A DNA stretch of 64,000 bases, from positions 186,001-250,000 of the forward strand of contig JAQOTA010000058.1 of NCBI GenBank assembly GCA_029532415.1, given 5' to 3'. Source of the DNA: Marasmius tenuissimus. Its lineage: Eukaryota; Basidiomycota; Agaricomycetes; Agaricales; Marasmiaceae. Shown piece after piece: positions 11,820 to 22,937 of this stretch. The stretch's first letter is position 1. The number at the start of each line of letters is the position of its first letter. The translations under genes were made by a program, and so were the position numbers. The notes under the pieces are model-generated. The model was not told the origin of the DNA. It worked only from the letters and a program-made list of their open reading frames with translations, and did not search any database.

Positions 11820-12446
11820 ACCATGTGTAGACCATTCACAGCGCATAACGTGTTGTTGCCGCTCGTTTTCAATGGATACTCGGTATTGCGTTCCCCTATA
11901 TCCCTTCATATATAATTTGTCCTCCCTGTAAAGCTACTCTTTCTGTGAGTGTTTTACCTGAATACATACAGGCTAAAAGTTTGCGTTGCATCTCTTCGTG
12001 TGAGTGAATGACCCTGTGAAGCCCAGCGACCCCGGCTGCCCAGCCTCAACCCAGCCTGCTCGTCGCTATGATGTTACGTAAGACCTCTGGAAAAAATGGG
12101 CTCCTTACTTCTGGTTCATCAGCTACGCTCCTTTATCACCAACCACCACAGTCTGCGCAGGTCGTGCTATCACTCTTTCACGTCTAGCTCCCAATTAGTG
12201 GCGCACAGCTCTCAACCTCAGGAATAAAAGCCCAGGCCTTGGATTCTTGCAGTTACTTCTGATTGTTGTACTTCCCTGGTTGCTACACATCGTAAGAGCA
12301 CGCTTATTCCATTTGCATCTCCCAGCACTCATCTAGGGCGATTCGCAGACGACCACACGTTTAGACTGTCCAATCCATCCCGTTTACTGGTCTCCTTGAC
12401 GGACGACATTTCTCTCGTGTTCTAACTTCTACGTTTATCTTCTATC
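11820..12446. other. Intergenic region between UBC11 and a small unknown gene
   Basis: 627 bp with the UBC11 3' UTR and presumably the promoter of the next gene. A TATA-like AATAAAAG lies near 12223-12230. Pyrimidine-rich tracts occur before 12447. No other feature seen. Confidence 0.4.
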
Positions 12447-12836
12447 ATGCCTCGTCGCGCACCCCCTTCAGCCCTGCGTCTGGCCACTGGACCAACTCCT
12501 CCCCGAAAGTGCGAGGCTCAGCATTTCAATTGGCGCATGGTACTAATTTACGTTTTGTTTAGCACCCCCAAACACACGCTCCCATCGGTGCCGCGACCAA
12601 CATTCTACCCTCAGGCGGCTGTCCCACGGGGCCCCTCCCCAGCTCCTCGTCACAAGAGCAAGGACGGGCTGAGCCTCTCGTTCGCAGAATGCGCTGAAGG
12701 ATATCAACCGAGCATAATTTTTGCAGTTCCCGCCCCTATGAAACTCCGAGGCCCCTGGGATCATTCTGGGTCGATTAGTCTACCGTTTGACGCAGAGAGT
12801 CTGCTTCCACGGATGAAGCCTGTAGCTGTGATGTAG
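12447..12836 (+). CDS. Small hypothetical protein, proline-rich N-terminus
   Basis: I do not recognise this gene. It starts at ATG 12447. A canonical intron 12509-12562 (GTGCGAG donor, TACTAAT branch sequence, TTTAG acceptor) fits inside an otherwise open frame. Splicing gives about 111 residues: a Pro/Arg-rich basic N-terminus (MPRRAPPSALRLATGPTPPR), a middle with RHKSKDGLSLSFAECAEG, and a C-terminal PAPMKLRGPWDHSGSISLP. There is no signal peptide or membrane segment. The good intron and pyrimidine-rich leader favour a real gene, but without homology evidence this stays uncertain. Confidence 0.5.
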   Translation: MPRRAPPSALRLATGPTPPRKCEAQHFNWRMVLIYVLFSTPKHTLPSVPRPTFYPQAAVPRGPSPAPRHKSKDGLSLSFAECAEGYQPSIIFAVPAPMKLRGPWDHSGSISLPFDAESLLPRMKPVAVM

Positions 12837-13166
12837 AGCATTAGGGTAGAAGACATAAAGAGCATTCCGGGAACAATTTACAGCATCCGAGTTCTATCAC
12901 TATGATTATTATGATTTCTATGGACTGCCCTTGATTTGGTTACTATGAGCCACAGAGCCGCAGCTTAGATAAGCCACGAGGCAAGCAGAGGCAAAGAAAA
13001 TCTGCGAAATTGACAACTGAACCGTCTGAGAATCCTGCTCTCTTCCTTGTACCTCTCCAGAGTGGATTTCTCTTCTACTCGTCCCACATTTTCTCTTTTC
13101 ATTTTTGCTCTGTTATTCACGACCTCTCTTATAAAAGCCTAAAGGCTACGTCGCAGTGAAGACATC
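12837..13166. promoter_or_regulatory. Promoter region of the PIN4-like gene
   Basis: 330 bp, strongly pyrimidine-rich toward the 3' end, as is usual for fungal promoters, with a clear TATA box at 13130-13137. No gene seen. Confidence 0.5.
13130..13137 (+). promoter_or_regulatory. TATA box of the PIN4-like gene
   Basis: TATAAAAG ends 29 nt before the assigned ATG at 13167. Such close spacing would mean a very short 5' UTR, or that an additional downstream start is used. Confidence 0.5.
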
Positions 13167-14942
13167 ATGACCAACTCTCCTCCTGATATCTCGACTCTGT
13201 CCATTTCATCCCAGCAACGCCTTCACGATTCTTACGACTACGAGGGCGGCGCCAACAGACAGTATCATTTCGCTACATCTCCTGGAATTCCTATTCAGAG
13301 CCAATATAATCCCCTTACTACTGGTCAGTCTCCTTTGAAGAACAAGCAGCCTGTTCGTGGAAGTCTTCCCACCGTGCGTCTCTCCTACATTTTTGGCCAG
13401 TTCTCGAGCTCATCTCTCTCGATAGCAATGGCTCGATAATGCTCCAGACAATCGTTCTTTGTCACCTCAAAACAATTCGGACTTTTCTTCCGCTGGCGGT
13501 TCTCCCCCTATGGGTCATCTTCCTCCTCCAATCCCATCTACCGGTACTCCCAGTCAAATTTCTGATGACGAGATAATTCCTACCGCCATTGTTATCAAAA
13601 ATATACCTTTCAATGTCAAGCGCGAAACTCTCCTTGATATAATTGTTTGTCGATTTCACGTTTTCACAAATGGCGAGGCATTGACTCCGATTTTCTCATC
13701 GCAGGCGTCTCTGTCGATTCCCACCCCATACGCGTTCAACTACCACCTTGACCAGCAGGGGGCTTTCCGCGGCCTCGCCTTTGCAAACTTCCGTCAAGCT
13801 GTAGATGCCGATGCTGTTGTAGCAGCTTTGAACGGGTTTGATGTCCAGGGCCGCAAGTTGCGAGTCGAATACAAGAAGGTCCTCCAGGCTAGCGAAAAGG
13901 AGCGCATCGAAAGGGAGAAGGCTCTTCGTCGCATGCGCTCGATGCAGCTGGAAAAGGAGCAAATTGTGCCCTCGGTTGCGTCCCCGGGCGGTTACGAAGA
14001 CTATGGAACTGTTATCGGTACCCCCTTCACCCCTCAGCGATCGTTTTCGTCTGGTTCGTACCACCAGCAGTCACAGTACTCGCCACCGCATCCTTCGACC
14101 ATGCCTGCTCCATACAACCTGCAGAATGCGGCCCCTGCCCCACCGCAAGCGCCCTTATCCCCGGCCCCCAGCTCCGATAAAGGATCCAGCAATGAGTTGG
14201 ATCTCAATGATCCCTCGACTCTCGAGATTTATTCCCGAATTCTACTTTTCAAGGACGATCGCATGCGCGACGAGCTCGCGTTTTCTAGAACTCTCAGTCC
14301 GAAACAAAGACGTGTTGTTCATCTAATTGCCCAGAAATTGGGCGTGTATCATTACTCTATGGGTGAAGGAGATGAACGGTACGCCGTTGTTACACGTATT
14401 GACCCTAACAGGGTAAGTCGCTCGCCTTGGCCTGTCATTCGATGTGACTCATCGTAAACTTTTACGCACAACAGCAAGCCCCCAGACAGCCGACACTTTC
14501 TCGCGCACCGTCTGCGTATCTGAACCCGTCGCCTTCGCAGGTTCCTCCCCCCGCCTCTTTGAGAGTGAAGAAGTCCATGCCCGACCTGAAGACGTTACAC
14601 TCTCAGGCCCCCCGACTCGCCACGCGGGCCTCCAACGGCAACATCCGTGAGGGTTATGCGACCATCGCTTCGCCTTCACGCCGCACCGTCAGCGGGTTTG
14701 GATCATTGTTTTCAAACGGCAGTGCGTTCAGCGGAGGGTCCGTTCCTCCCGTCCCGAATCTACCCACCGGGCTGCAGAACGGTGGAAGTGGCAGCGGTCA
14801 TGAAAGTCCCGGTGGTGTTGTCCGACAGCCTCGTGGACCTGGTGTCGGAGGTTTCACTCGAAGGGACAGCCGGGTTGGCCTCAGCGAGGGCCAAACTAGA
14901 GGTGTGCTTGACGCTAGAACTTACGAGCCCCTGGAGATCTGA
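13167..14942 (+). CDS. PIN4: RRM plus R3H-domain RNA-binding protein, PIN4/Cip2-like
   Basis: Cytoplasmic post-transcriptional regulator; in yeasts the family (Pin4, Cip1/Cip2) links RNA binding to checkpoint and stress signalling. Exons are 13167-13373, 13426-13644, 13705-14412 and 14475-14942. The RRM spans the second and third exons, with RNP2-like AIVIKNIPF and RNP1-like RGLAFANF, and a VEYKKVLQASEKERIEREKA extension. An R3H-like domain follows (FSRTLSPKQRRVVHLIAQKL) ending in AVVTRIDPNR. Both tails are Ser/Pro/Gln-rich and low in order, with many SP/TP sites that could be phosphorylated. The intron in the RRM has an unusual GTTTGT donor. The domain order is clear; the orthologue name is my inference. 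Confidence 0.85.
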
Positions 14943-15631
14943 TTGAGTTTCTGTGTCATGTAGCCCGTTCTGATAGCCTCCAGGGTGATGACGGACGAGG
15001 CGACTGATCGAGCATCATGTTAGGGCTTCTGACGGACGACTTTCAACTTTGTCCTTGTCTTGTTTGTCTCTCGAGGGGCCCCTTCTACTACTGCTGTTAT
15101 GTTTTTGTATACTGGTTTCATTTCTCCCCAAGTTTTCTTCCAATCGCTTTATATTACCCTCTTTTCACCAACCAAGAACAAAAGTGTCTCTCTCATTTAC
15201 TCTTTCTGCTCTACCCATATACTTCCATCCATGATCCCGCGGATTTGTTCGATATTAACTCCTTGCCTCTACGCTTGCTTCCGATATATCCTACATACCA
15301 GTTCCTTCACCTCGGCAGATTTCGCTCGCTCGCTCCTCATTAAATCTATGCCTTTAGTTCCAACTTCCTCACTAGGTCAAATGATTTCGTTGTATTTATG
15401 CGCTCATCCTCTCATCTTGTGCACTATGCTGTAGCTAGTCATGTCATTTTGTAAAGCAGCCATGGTGCTAAAGAGGAATAGAATCAGGATAATTTGGCTT
15501 GAAGCTGTTGAGGAATTCGAGTCGACCTGTGTGCACTGTTTGTGTGTGCAAATAACGCGCTTCTGCGTTGCCGAAAAAACGCGTCCCAAGGTTGTCCACG
15601 TTCTCCCTTCCTCTTCCTCAAGCTGGCGCCA
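14943..15631. other. Intergenic region between PIN4-like gene and NUC1
   Basis: 689 bp. Long pyrimidine-rich tract around 15040-15260, likely 3' UTR of the upstream gene, followed by the NUC1 promoter. ORFs here are low-complexity by-products. No RNA gene or repeat seen. Confidence 0.5.
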
Positions 15632-17136
15632 ATGTCCTCGTCCGTCGTCCAGGCAGCAATATTTGCTGCAGGAGCCGTTATTGGTGGGGGCGTAACTGCT
15701 CTTGTTACCAGCAAAAGACAACGACCAGCGGATATTCCCGGGGCCATTCCATCCTCTTCCACACCATCCACTGCCGCTGTGACTACGGTATCTCCTCCAG
15801 TCATCGATTTGGGGTCAAAAGGAAATGCACAGATTTCGACTGCGGCCTCTTTGGCGTCATTGACCGCTCCGACAGTACTGAAGTATGGGAATCCTGGTGC
15901 GTCTAATTCGTGCCTTGTTTTGTGGGTAGAGGTCATTGACAAAGAGGGTTGTGGTCCAAAGGACCCATCGCGGATATGATTGTTAGGCAAGCATATGTCG
16001 CAGCCTACGACCGTCGACTTCGACATCCTGCATGGGTATGTAGAAGCTGGTAGCCCAACTCAAAGCTTTCCATTTGTTCAAGATTTCATACATTTCATGA
16101 TTTAGACGGCCGAACACTTGACACTAGCATCCCTGGGCAAATCAGCGATGGTAGCACCCACTCCTCCTGATGAAGCGGGAGATCGAACCAAGTCTACGTT
16201 CATGGAAGATCAATCGATACCTGTTCCATTCCGAGCTAGGTTGCAAGACTATTTCAGGAGTGGGTACGATCGTGGACATATGTGCGTTTAGTGGTCATTT
16301 CTTCCAAACATGCGTGACGAAAGGTTGACCTATACTACTTCAGGGTACCTGCAGCAGACGCCAAATTCTCTCAGGTTGATACTTCTCGACCGTCCTCGTC
16401 AATTCGAGTTGACTGAATTGTTTTGACAGGAAGCGATGAATGAAACCTTCCTGCTCTCGAACATTGCCCCGCAAGTAGGAGAAGGGTTCAATCGACACTG
16501 TGAGTCTACCTGCTCTCGCTACCGATCACCTGATTTGACAATATACTTTAAATTTGTGTAGACTGGGCCTACCTTGAAGACTGGTGCCGCCGACTTACCT
16601 CGAGTTTCTCGGACGTATATGTGTTCACCGTCCCTCTCTACCTTCCCCATCAAGAACCGGACGGCAAATGGCGCGTGGTACGCTACTTCTTTTGTATCTC
16701 ATCGCCCCTAGTGCTCACTCTGTTCTTTGAGACTCATGAAGTGATCGGTAACCCCCCCAACATTGCTGTGCCAACCCACTTCGCCAAAGTTGTCCTCACC
16801 TCAAAACCATCATCTCCCTCAACCCCCGAAATTCTCGAACTTGCGACCGGTGCTTTCGTTCTGCCAAACGCACCTATCCCTGATGACACCCCTCTTGAAA
16901 AATTTGTCATGCCTGGTGAGAAGTGACCTTCTTCCTTCCCCGCTCAACCATTGACGGAATATTCGTTCTCTGTAGTGGACGCAGTTGAGAGGGCCGCTGG
17001 TCTAACTCTCTTCTCGGACGCGGTGAAATCTGCGTCGAAGCATATTTGCCGATCTGCCAAGTGCGAAGTGATTGTGAGGCGGTTCGACGATGCTAAAAAG
17101 CGACCGGATATGCGGCGTGCCATATCCGCTCCGTAG
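15632..17136 (+). CDS. NUC1: Mitochondrial nuclease NUC1 (endonuclease G family)
   Basis: Mitochondrial DNA/RNA non-specific endonuclease involved in mtDNA turnover and cell death. It starts at ATG 15632 with a hydrophobic N-terminal segment (AAIFAAGAVIGGGVTALV) followed by basic residues, as in fungal NUC1 anchored in the inner membrane. Splicing joins NPG to PIADMIVRQAYVAAYDRR, then LQDYFRSGYDRGHM, which carries the catalytic DRGHM motif near 16250-16330, then NETFLLSNIAPQVGEGFNRH with the Mg-binding Asn. The C-terminus is KRPDMRRAISAP. About six introns are present. Family membership is unambiguous. Confidence 0.94.
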
Positions 17137-17590
17137 TTGGGGAACTCTTCGATTCTACATACAATAGTCGCTTGTTAATTCTACTTTTTGGGTTTCGCAA
17201 GTTCACTTAGAGGCCCAGGTGAAACCGACGGTGTGCACCAAGTTTCTTCAAGAGTACTTCTTCGCCCTGCTGGTCGGTCGGTCGGGGCATCCGGTAATGA
17301 CTCGGAAGCAGCGGGTAGACGTTTGAAGTAGGGTATGAATGTCGTGGGGATGTTATTCTGCGGAGGTACATTGACTTGAGAAAGACGAGACCTAAGGCTA
17401 CAGCAATGAGCTAACTATACAGTGGTGGACTGACGAAAGAAGAAGAATCCGTTTGAGAAGAGCCGACAACTTGAACCAACGAAAAAAATACAATACCGCC
17501 CATCCACCTTCTCCTCATGAAGAAAGGCAAACGAGCGAAAAATAGGGGAGAGGTCTGCAAGGGTCCACGAGCGGTCATCGCAACCATTAG
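17137..17590. other. Convergent 3' region between NUC1 and PDE1
   Basis: 454 bp between two stop codons. Contains a GGTCGGTCGGTCGGGG tandem (about 17273-17288). If PDE1 uses the unspliced terminal frame, its coding region ends at 17618 instead and this gap grows slightly. No gene supported. Confidence 0.5.
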
Positions 17591-18934
17591 CTAGATTCCT
17601 GAAGAAGCCACGGTACATCAGATTGTTGAGTCAAACAGCAAGGATACATCACCACACTCACGAATGTGCATTCCGGGAGCGGCAATCAGAATCTCAACCC
17701 CGAGCTCAAGTGGGTCGACCAACGATTTAACTTGCTCCAATATCACTTCCCGCATCGGACAATTCTCCGGCTTGACCCGCTTCAGTTCGTCCTTGACATG
17801 GATGATGTAGACCCGAAGGCCACCCAGCACGCCTTTCAGCTCCCCAACCGCGATAGGATTCCGCTTCTGGCGTTTCCGTTGAGGCCTCAGCGATTTCCCT
17901 GTTTTCATGCCATTCTTGAGAGTATACACCTCCGTAGCTAGCGCGACAAGCTCGTTTTTGAGGTGCTCTGGAGAAAGGTGACCGTACAAAGAGTCGTCGG
18001 AGCGCCCTGAGGGCCATGAACATTCGATGAATATTGTAGATAGTTTGTGCGGAATCTTGGGGGCAGCGAGCCGCCACACGTTGATGGTGCGAGGATTCGA
18101 GGAAAGAGAATCAGGTTCCACGTCACCGAAGAAAACGAACTCGCGTTCAGAGGTATCGTCGCGAATGATGAAAGCTGCCGATTCGTAGGCGCCAGATTGG
18201 TTGGATCCGTGATTGAGTGGCATGGTCTGGACGGATATGTCGGGGAGAATGGTCTGATATCTGCCATTTGTACTGAGGCTGTTCACTTTCATTAGACATA
18301 CTGGGATACGAGGACGGGTGCGGACTTACATGGAGTAGAGCAGCTTGTATTCTTCGTCATCTTCATCCCACGACGCGAGATTAGGCCATATTCGATCCGA
18401 GAAGACCGTCTCCAGATCCTGAAGCGCCTTCTTCACGCTGTAAACACGTTTTCGAGGACCAGAAAGAGAGCCGGCAGAAATGACGAGACCGTTGATGTGA
18501 TCCAAGTGAGCGTGGCTTAATAAATAGCATCTAATGATAGTTTGTTCAACTTGACGGTACGCTGAGCCGGGACAAGACCAAACGGACCTGACGAACGAAT
18601 AGATATCCGCAGCTGAATAGGATTCTTCGAAAAGTTTTGGATTCTGTAGCAATAATCTGCTGAGAGCTCCTGGACCTGAACCTGTGGAAGATAAGTCAAC
18701 ATATACGGACACATGGCACTTGCACGTTACTCACCAGCTTCCACAGCAATGATGCCATCCTCCCAGGCAGTCCCTGTCCGTTTGAGTAGATATCTGAGAA
18801 CAAGAAACAATAGAAGTTCTCGATGAGTCCACGCGCCGAAGAAGTTCAACATGAACATACGAAGACAGATTTGTTTCGTCTGGACCGCCCCCAGCGCCGA
18901 CTACAACAAGGTCGAAAATTGCTGGCAGGGACAT
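17591..18934 (-). CDS. PDE1: Low-affinity class II cAMP phosphodiesterase
   Basis: Metallo-beta-lactamase-fold enzyme that hydrolyses cAMP and tunes PKA signalling. The ATG at 18934-18932 gives MSLPAIFDLVVVGAGGGPDE. Splicing yields GTAWEDGIIAVEAGSGPGAL and then the metal-binding LLSHAHLDHINGL (HxHxDH) near 18500. Downstream segments are NHGSNQSGAYESAAFIIRDD, REFVFFGDVEPDS (metal Asp), STIFIECSWPSGRSD and the C-terminal ELGVEILIAAPGMHIR. The terminal exon is ambiguous: a GTGAGT intron to a CTTCAG acceptor gives HIRI and a stop at 17593-17591, whereas reading through stops at 17618. I prefer the spliced form. Divergent from the next gene with 224 bp between starts. Confidence 0.93.
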
Positions 18935-19158
18935 TGCAGAAGGGAGGTTGGCACTCAGAGGAAGCTGGAGATCCTTGGAGGTTGCACAAGGCCAATCGAG
19001 TTGGTTTTAAAGTGTACTGAGCGGGGGAAAGGCGGTGTTATGAAGTCTATAAACGGATCAATAAGATTTCAACAAGATCCAACAACACCTTGTTATGACT
19101 TTGTAGACATAATCCAGCACGCTCTGACTTGTTTTCATTCCCGTCCTCTGTCAGCGCT

Positions 19159-22100
19159 ATGGCCAGTGCACAAGCAGGTACCGGAACGAACGCCGTACAC
19201 AACAATGCCCAAATTTACATCCGCATGGCTAAGCTTCTCGAAACTACTGACCAATATACAATCAATATTGACAAACTCGCGACTTTTTTCAACGACGCCA
19301 GAGCGTATTACACTTCCGGCCGGGGTCAGGTTTGTGATATCATGTTTGCAGGGCTGTCATTCTATTCACCGCGTTACTAGATCACCAACTTGTTAGAGGC
19401 TAGTCATTCAGACTGATATTGATCTTCAGCTTGACTGATTTCGCTGCTCAGATTGCGCACGATCGCTTGAAAACCGTGTTGGGACTCGACAAGTCGACAC
19501 CCTTCAACGCGAACCAGTACCTTTCGCACCCGTGGGTTCGAAGCTACATCAATTTGATGCAGGTAGTCGCCAAATTTGCGCACAAGTTTGAAGAAACGCA
19601 TCTAAGAGGTCAGAGTTTCCACTGGACTAGCCCAACTAGATGTTCATCTAGCTGTTCAGAGAAAGTAAACCGGCTCACGGCGACAGCGACCAAACCAGAG
19701 TCCTCCTCTGAAGTTATCGACGTTGACGCTGAAGAGACTCAGAATAACGACGTGCTTGCTACTACACAACCTCAGAAACTTATGGAGGCTTCAAAACCTT
19801 CTTCATCTCATGGAAATGTAGGACCATTTTTCTTAGTCTCTGTACTTTATCCGGAGATTTCTGAACTCCATCCAGCCAGCGATCAGTACACCAGAATCTG
19901 TGAGCTCTGCACCGGCTATACAAAGTACGGGCTCCGCTAAACCCGCAAGTGCGGTGGTGTCTGAAACGTCGAGGGAAGTGAAACAGAAGAGGAAGAAACC
20001 TAAATCCAAACTGAATTACTCCGCGCTGCTCGACTTGGAGAAGAAAGCGCAGTTAGGAGCGGGGATGAACGAGCAACAACAGCAACAGGCGGGTCAAGGT
20101 CCCTCTGTGCCCCCGGAGGCTGTTGTAGCCTCTCAGCCGCCCCCTCCAGGTGCTTTACTTGTATCCGTTACCGAGGATGAAAACTCCCCCCCTTCTACAA
20201 GTGTTCAAAATTCCGGCTCAGCGCTCGAGCCCGTCACCGTGCCAACTCCTGTGCAATCCCGCGCACATTCCAATGCTCCCGTTCCTGTCGAACAATTGCC
20301 TGTGCTCGAGTCAGGGCCTCCCCTGCCTCCCACTGAGGTTGTCGTGCACGAAACCGCTATCGAAATGGAGGTAGACATAGACGAATCAAAACGCAACGAC
20401 GAAGACATTACTATGAAAGATGATGAGGTCAGGTCTCAGCTACTCTCGCCTCGCTCGTTTTCACACTGATATTTCTCAGAACTCTGGAGAACCACATGCC
20501 GATGATGCGGACGTCAACATGGGTGATTGCATCCAAACAGGTCGGCACGACATCAGCGCGACTGATGATCATGAGATGGAACTTGACCTGCCTGCGACTG
20601 AGGTGAGTGATGAACTGTGCAGTTTGACAGGGGATAATAAGTCGTTGGATGGAAGACTGCTATGGAAGATCAGACGGTGGATGAAACACAGGTTGGACAT
20701 GACAAGGAGGAGGGTGAGCTGTCGAGTACGAGAGCAGCAAACTCGCTAGAGAAAGACATGTCGACTCCGGAGGAAGGAGAGCTTCCGCATGGTGCCACCG
20801 GTGACGAACCGATGGAATTAGTCCCTCAAGTCGCAAAGAACGAGTCGACCAGTACAAAGTCGGCCGCTTCGTCAACTCATATAGAGAGTGGATCAAAAGA
20901 GCCTCCTCCACACCATCAGTATGTTCTCTAAGTCGTCATTAACGCTCCCACGTCTTACAAATAGCAACTGCAGCCCAGAGATATCAGCAGAGTCCCAACT
21001 TGGCGAAGGTGATACGGAAATTCAGGAGGAACAGGTCGGAAGGCAGGCCGCTTCCGACGACCCAATGAACGGGTATCTCTACAGGCATTCTTCCTCAAAT
21101 GAGATTAACCGTCCCTCGGTCAGCTCCAGCTCAGGAATTGACCCGCGGCGAGAAGCCTCTGCTCCAGCCCTCGGGACGCGACAGAGTTCTGTTACAATTG
21201 TCACGAAAGACAACGTGAAAATTGCGACCCCATTAGTACCCACAATCATCAGCTCCTCCCAGGATGCGGAACAGCAAGCCAAACAATCGCTCAGCGTGAA
21301 TCCACCTGCCGTCGAGCCACCCCGCCAAACACCATCAAATGAACCCGCACGGCCCACCCCGAGTTTGCCAGGTTCGGTAAGATCCACGGTGACGCCCAAA
21401 CCCGCCTCAACGAAAAGTGGCAAAAGTACAACCCCCATGGGAGAAATCATACCGAAGATACCCAAACTCTTTATTCCAGCTATAGGTAAGCATTTGTTCC
21501 GATCGTGAGGCTGCGCCGATCTATGACTGATCGTTCTAAAGACGGCTTCAACAACTCGATGAAAGTCCTTGCTTTCCATCCTGTACCACCCCGTGGCAGC
21601 GTCGATTTTTGTCTCGAAATAAAGGAACACCAAATGAAGTCGTTCATGTCCTGGAATCAGCGCCGCGACCCTGAAAGGTTTGTACAAAATAGCGTGTCTC
21701 GCGTTGTATTTCGTCCGCTGAACCCGCGTCCTGCTGCTCAGCCCCAAAAACAACGTTCATAAAAGCAGATGCTTGTCTTTAGCCTGCTACACAGCCAAGG
21801 ACGTCCAGCGTATCACAAACGAGGCGTCAGTCGTGGCAGTAAATGGAGTTGGGTATCAGTACTTCAACAAGATACGTTCCACGTTCCCGACGAACGATAA
21901 ACTCCAGCTACATATCATCACCCAAAACGGAAAGAAGCACACCATTCCCTTGTCCTTGTCTGTATTCCCCTTCGTAAGTTCTGCATTGCTTTCTTGTATT
22001 TTTCTAAGATTGTTCATCCCGTTTGAACGTGGCAGCTGACTCGGGACGGTCTCATCGATCTGGGGAACTACATCAAGGAAGGGGCGAATGTCATCAAGCT

Positions 22101-22284
22101 GTACCGTCCGCACAGAAGCTTTTCTGAAGAGGTCGTTTTTGTTCTTCATGTCCATTCACCGACAAGGGCGCAGTTACTCGAGCTGGAAAAGGATCTTGAA
22201 AGTGACGTTTCTTGGAAAAATTGGCTTGCGGGCCTTACTCGACCATTTGATATATCATCCAGCCCCTTTGCTGGATTGCCTTGA
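19159..22284 (+). CDS. Unrecognised large multi-exon protein
   Basis: I do not recognise this gene. The start is taken at ATG 19159 (MASAQAGTGTNAVHNNAQIY); an in-frame alternative lies upstream at 19129. The N-terminal part reads YIRMAKLLETTDQYTINIDK and, after an intron, IAHDRLKTVLGLDKSTPFNA, which looks helical. The middle (about 19650-21450) is low-complexity and acidic, with a basic KQKRKKPKSKLNYSALLDLE, a short Gln tract near 20075, and many Pro/Ser stretches. The C-terminus (about 21460-22284) looks like a folded domain: PKIPKLFIPAI, VDFCLEIKEHQMKSFMSW, VAVNGVGYQYFNKIRSTFP, LIDLGNYIKEGANVIKLYRP, EEVFVLHVHSPTRAQLLELE. The beta-rich pattern with a receding loop recalls PINIT-type folds of SUMO ligases, but that is weak. 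Exon borders in the middle are approximate. Confidence 0.7.
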
Positions 22285-22937
22285 TGCTTCGTTTTTCTTT
22301 TGGGTCCGACGCGTAGCATATCCTGTTGCCACTTTTGCATTTGCTTTCGGTTATGTCTTCAATCTCATTACAAGCAGAAAGATAGACATTAGAATTCACG
22401 TCGGTAGTGTATGTGTAGTTGCGGACTTTGTAATCGTACTGTAGCCTTCCCTTCTCCCCTCGGCATGCACTGCGAGTCCTCATCTCACGGCGATGATCGT
22501 TAACACGCAAGATTAGGAAATTGACTCGCCTGAGTCCTCCCTAACGTGTGCATGAAGTTCGATGGAGCAAGTGGTCGGTATACGCAGCAAGGACAACAAG
22601 GACTCAATAGACACCTGGCTCAGTCTCTCGGGGGATCTCGATGAGGGCGTTCTTATTGTGCACATGGCATGAACCTGAACGGGCAGCTCCATCAGATAAA
22701 CCGTGTCAACATATAGAGGTACTCATGCATATTTACGGCGCAGATCTCCTTCAAAAAGTCGAAAGAATTAAGTACAAGAATGTAGGAACGAGGGGAAGCA
22801 ATAAAAAATGAGAGAATCCGGTGTTCGTAAAAGCCTTCGTTAAATCTATCCTAGCATAATGTCATGCGACGAATGAAAGGTCAAACACAGAGAAAAGACA
22901 AGACAACACCAACGAGACCAGAAGACGCGAATGAAGG
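22285..22937. other. Convergent 3' region between the unknown gene and striatin
   Basis: 653 bp between two stop codons. Holds the 3' UTRs; short ORFs here have no signature. No repeat or RNA gene seen. Confidence 0.5.

Noticed and set aside
15484..16026. 180-codon minus-strand ORF overlapping NUC1
   Set aside because: Antisense shadow of the NUC1 first exon and promoter; no family signature, and NUC1 is certain.
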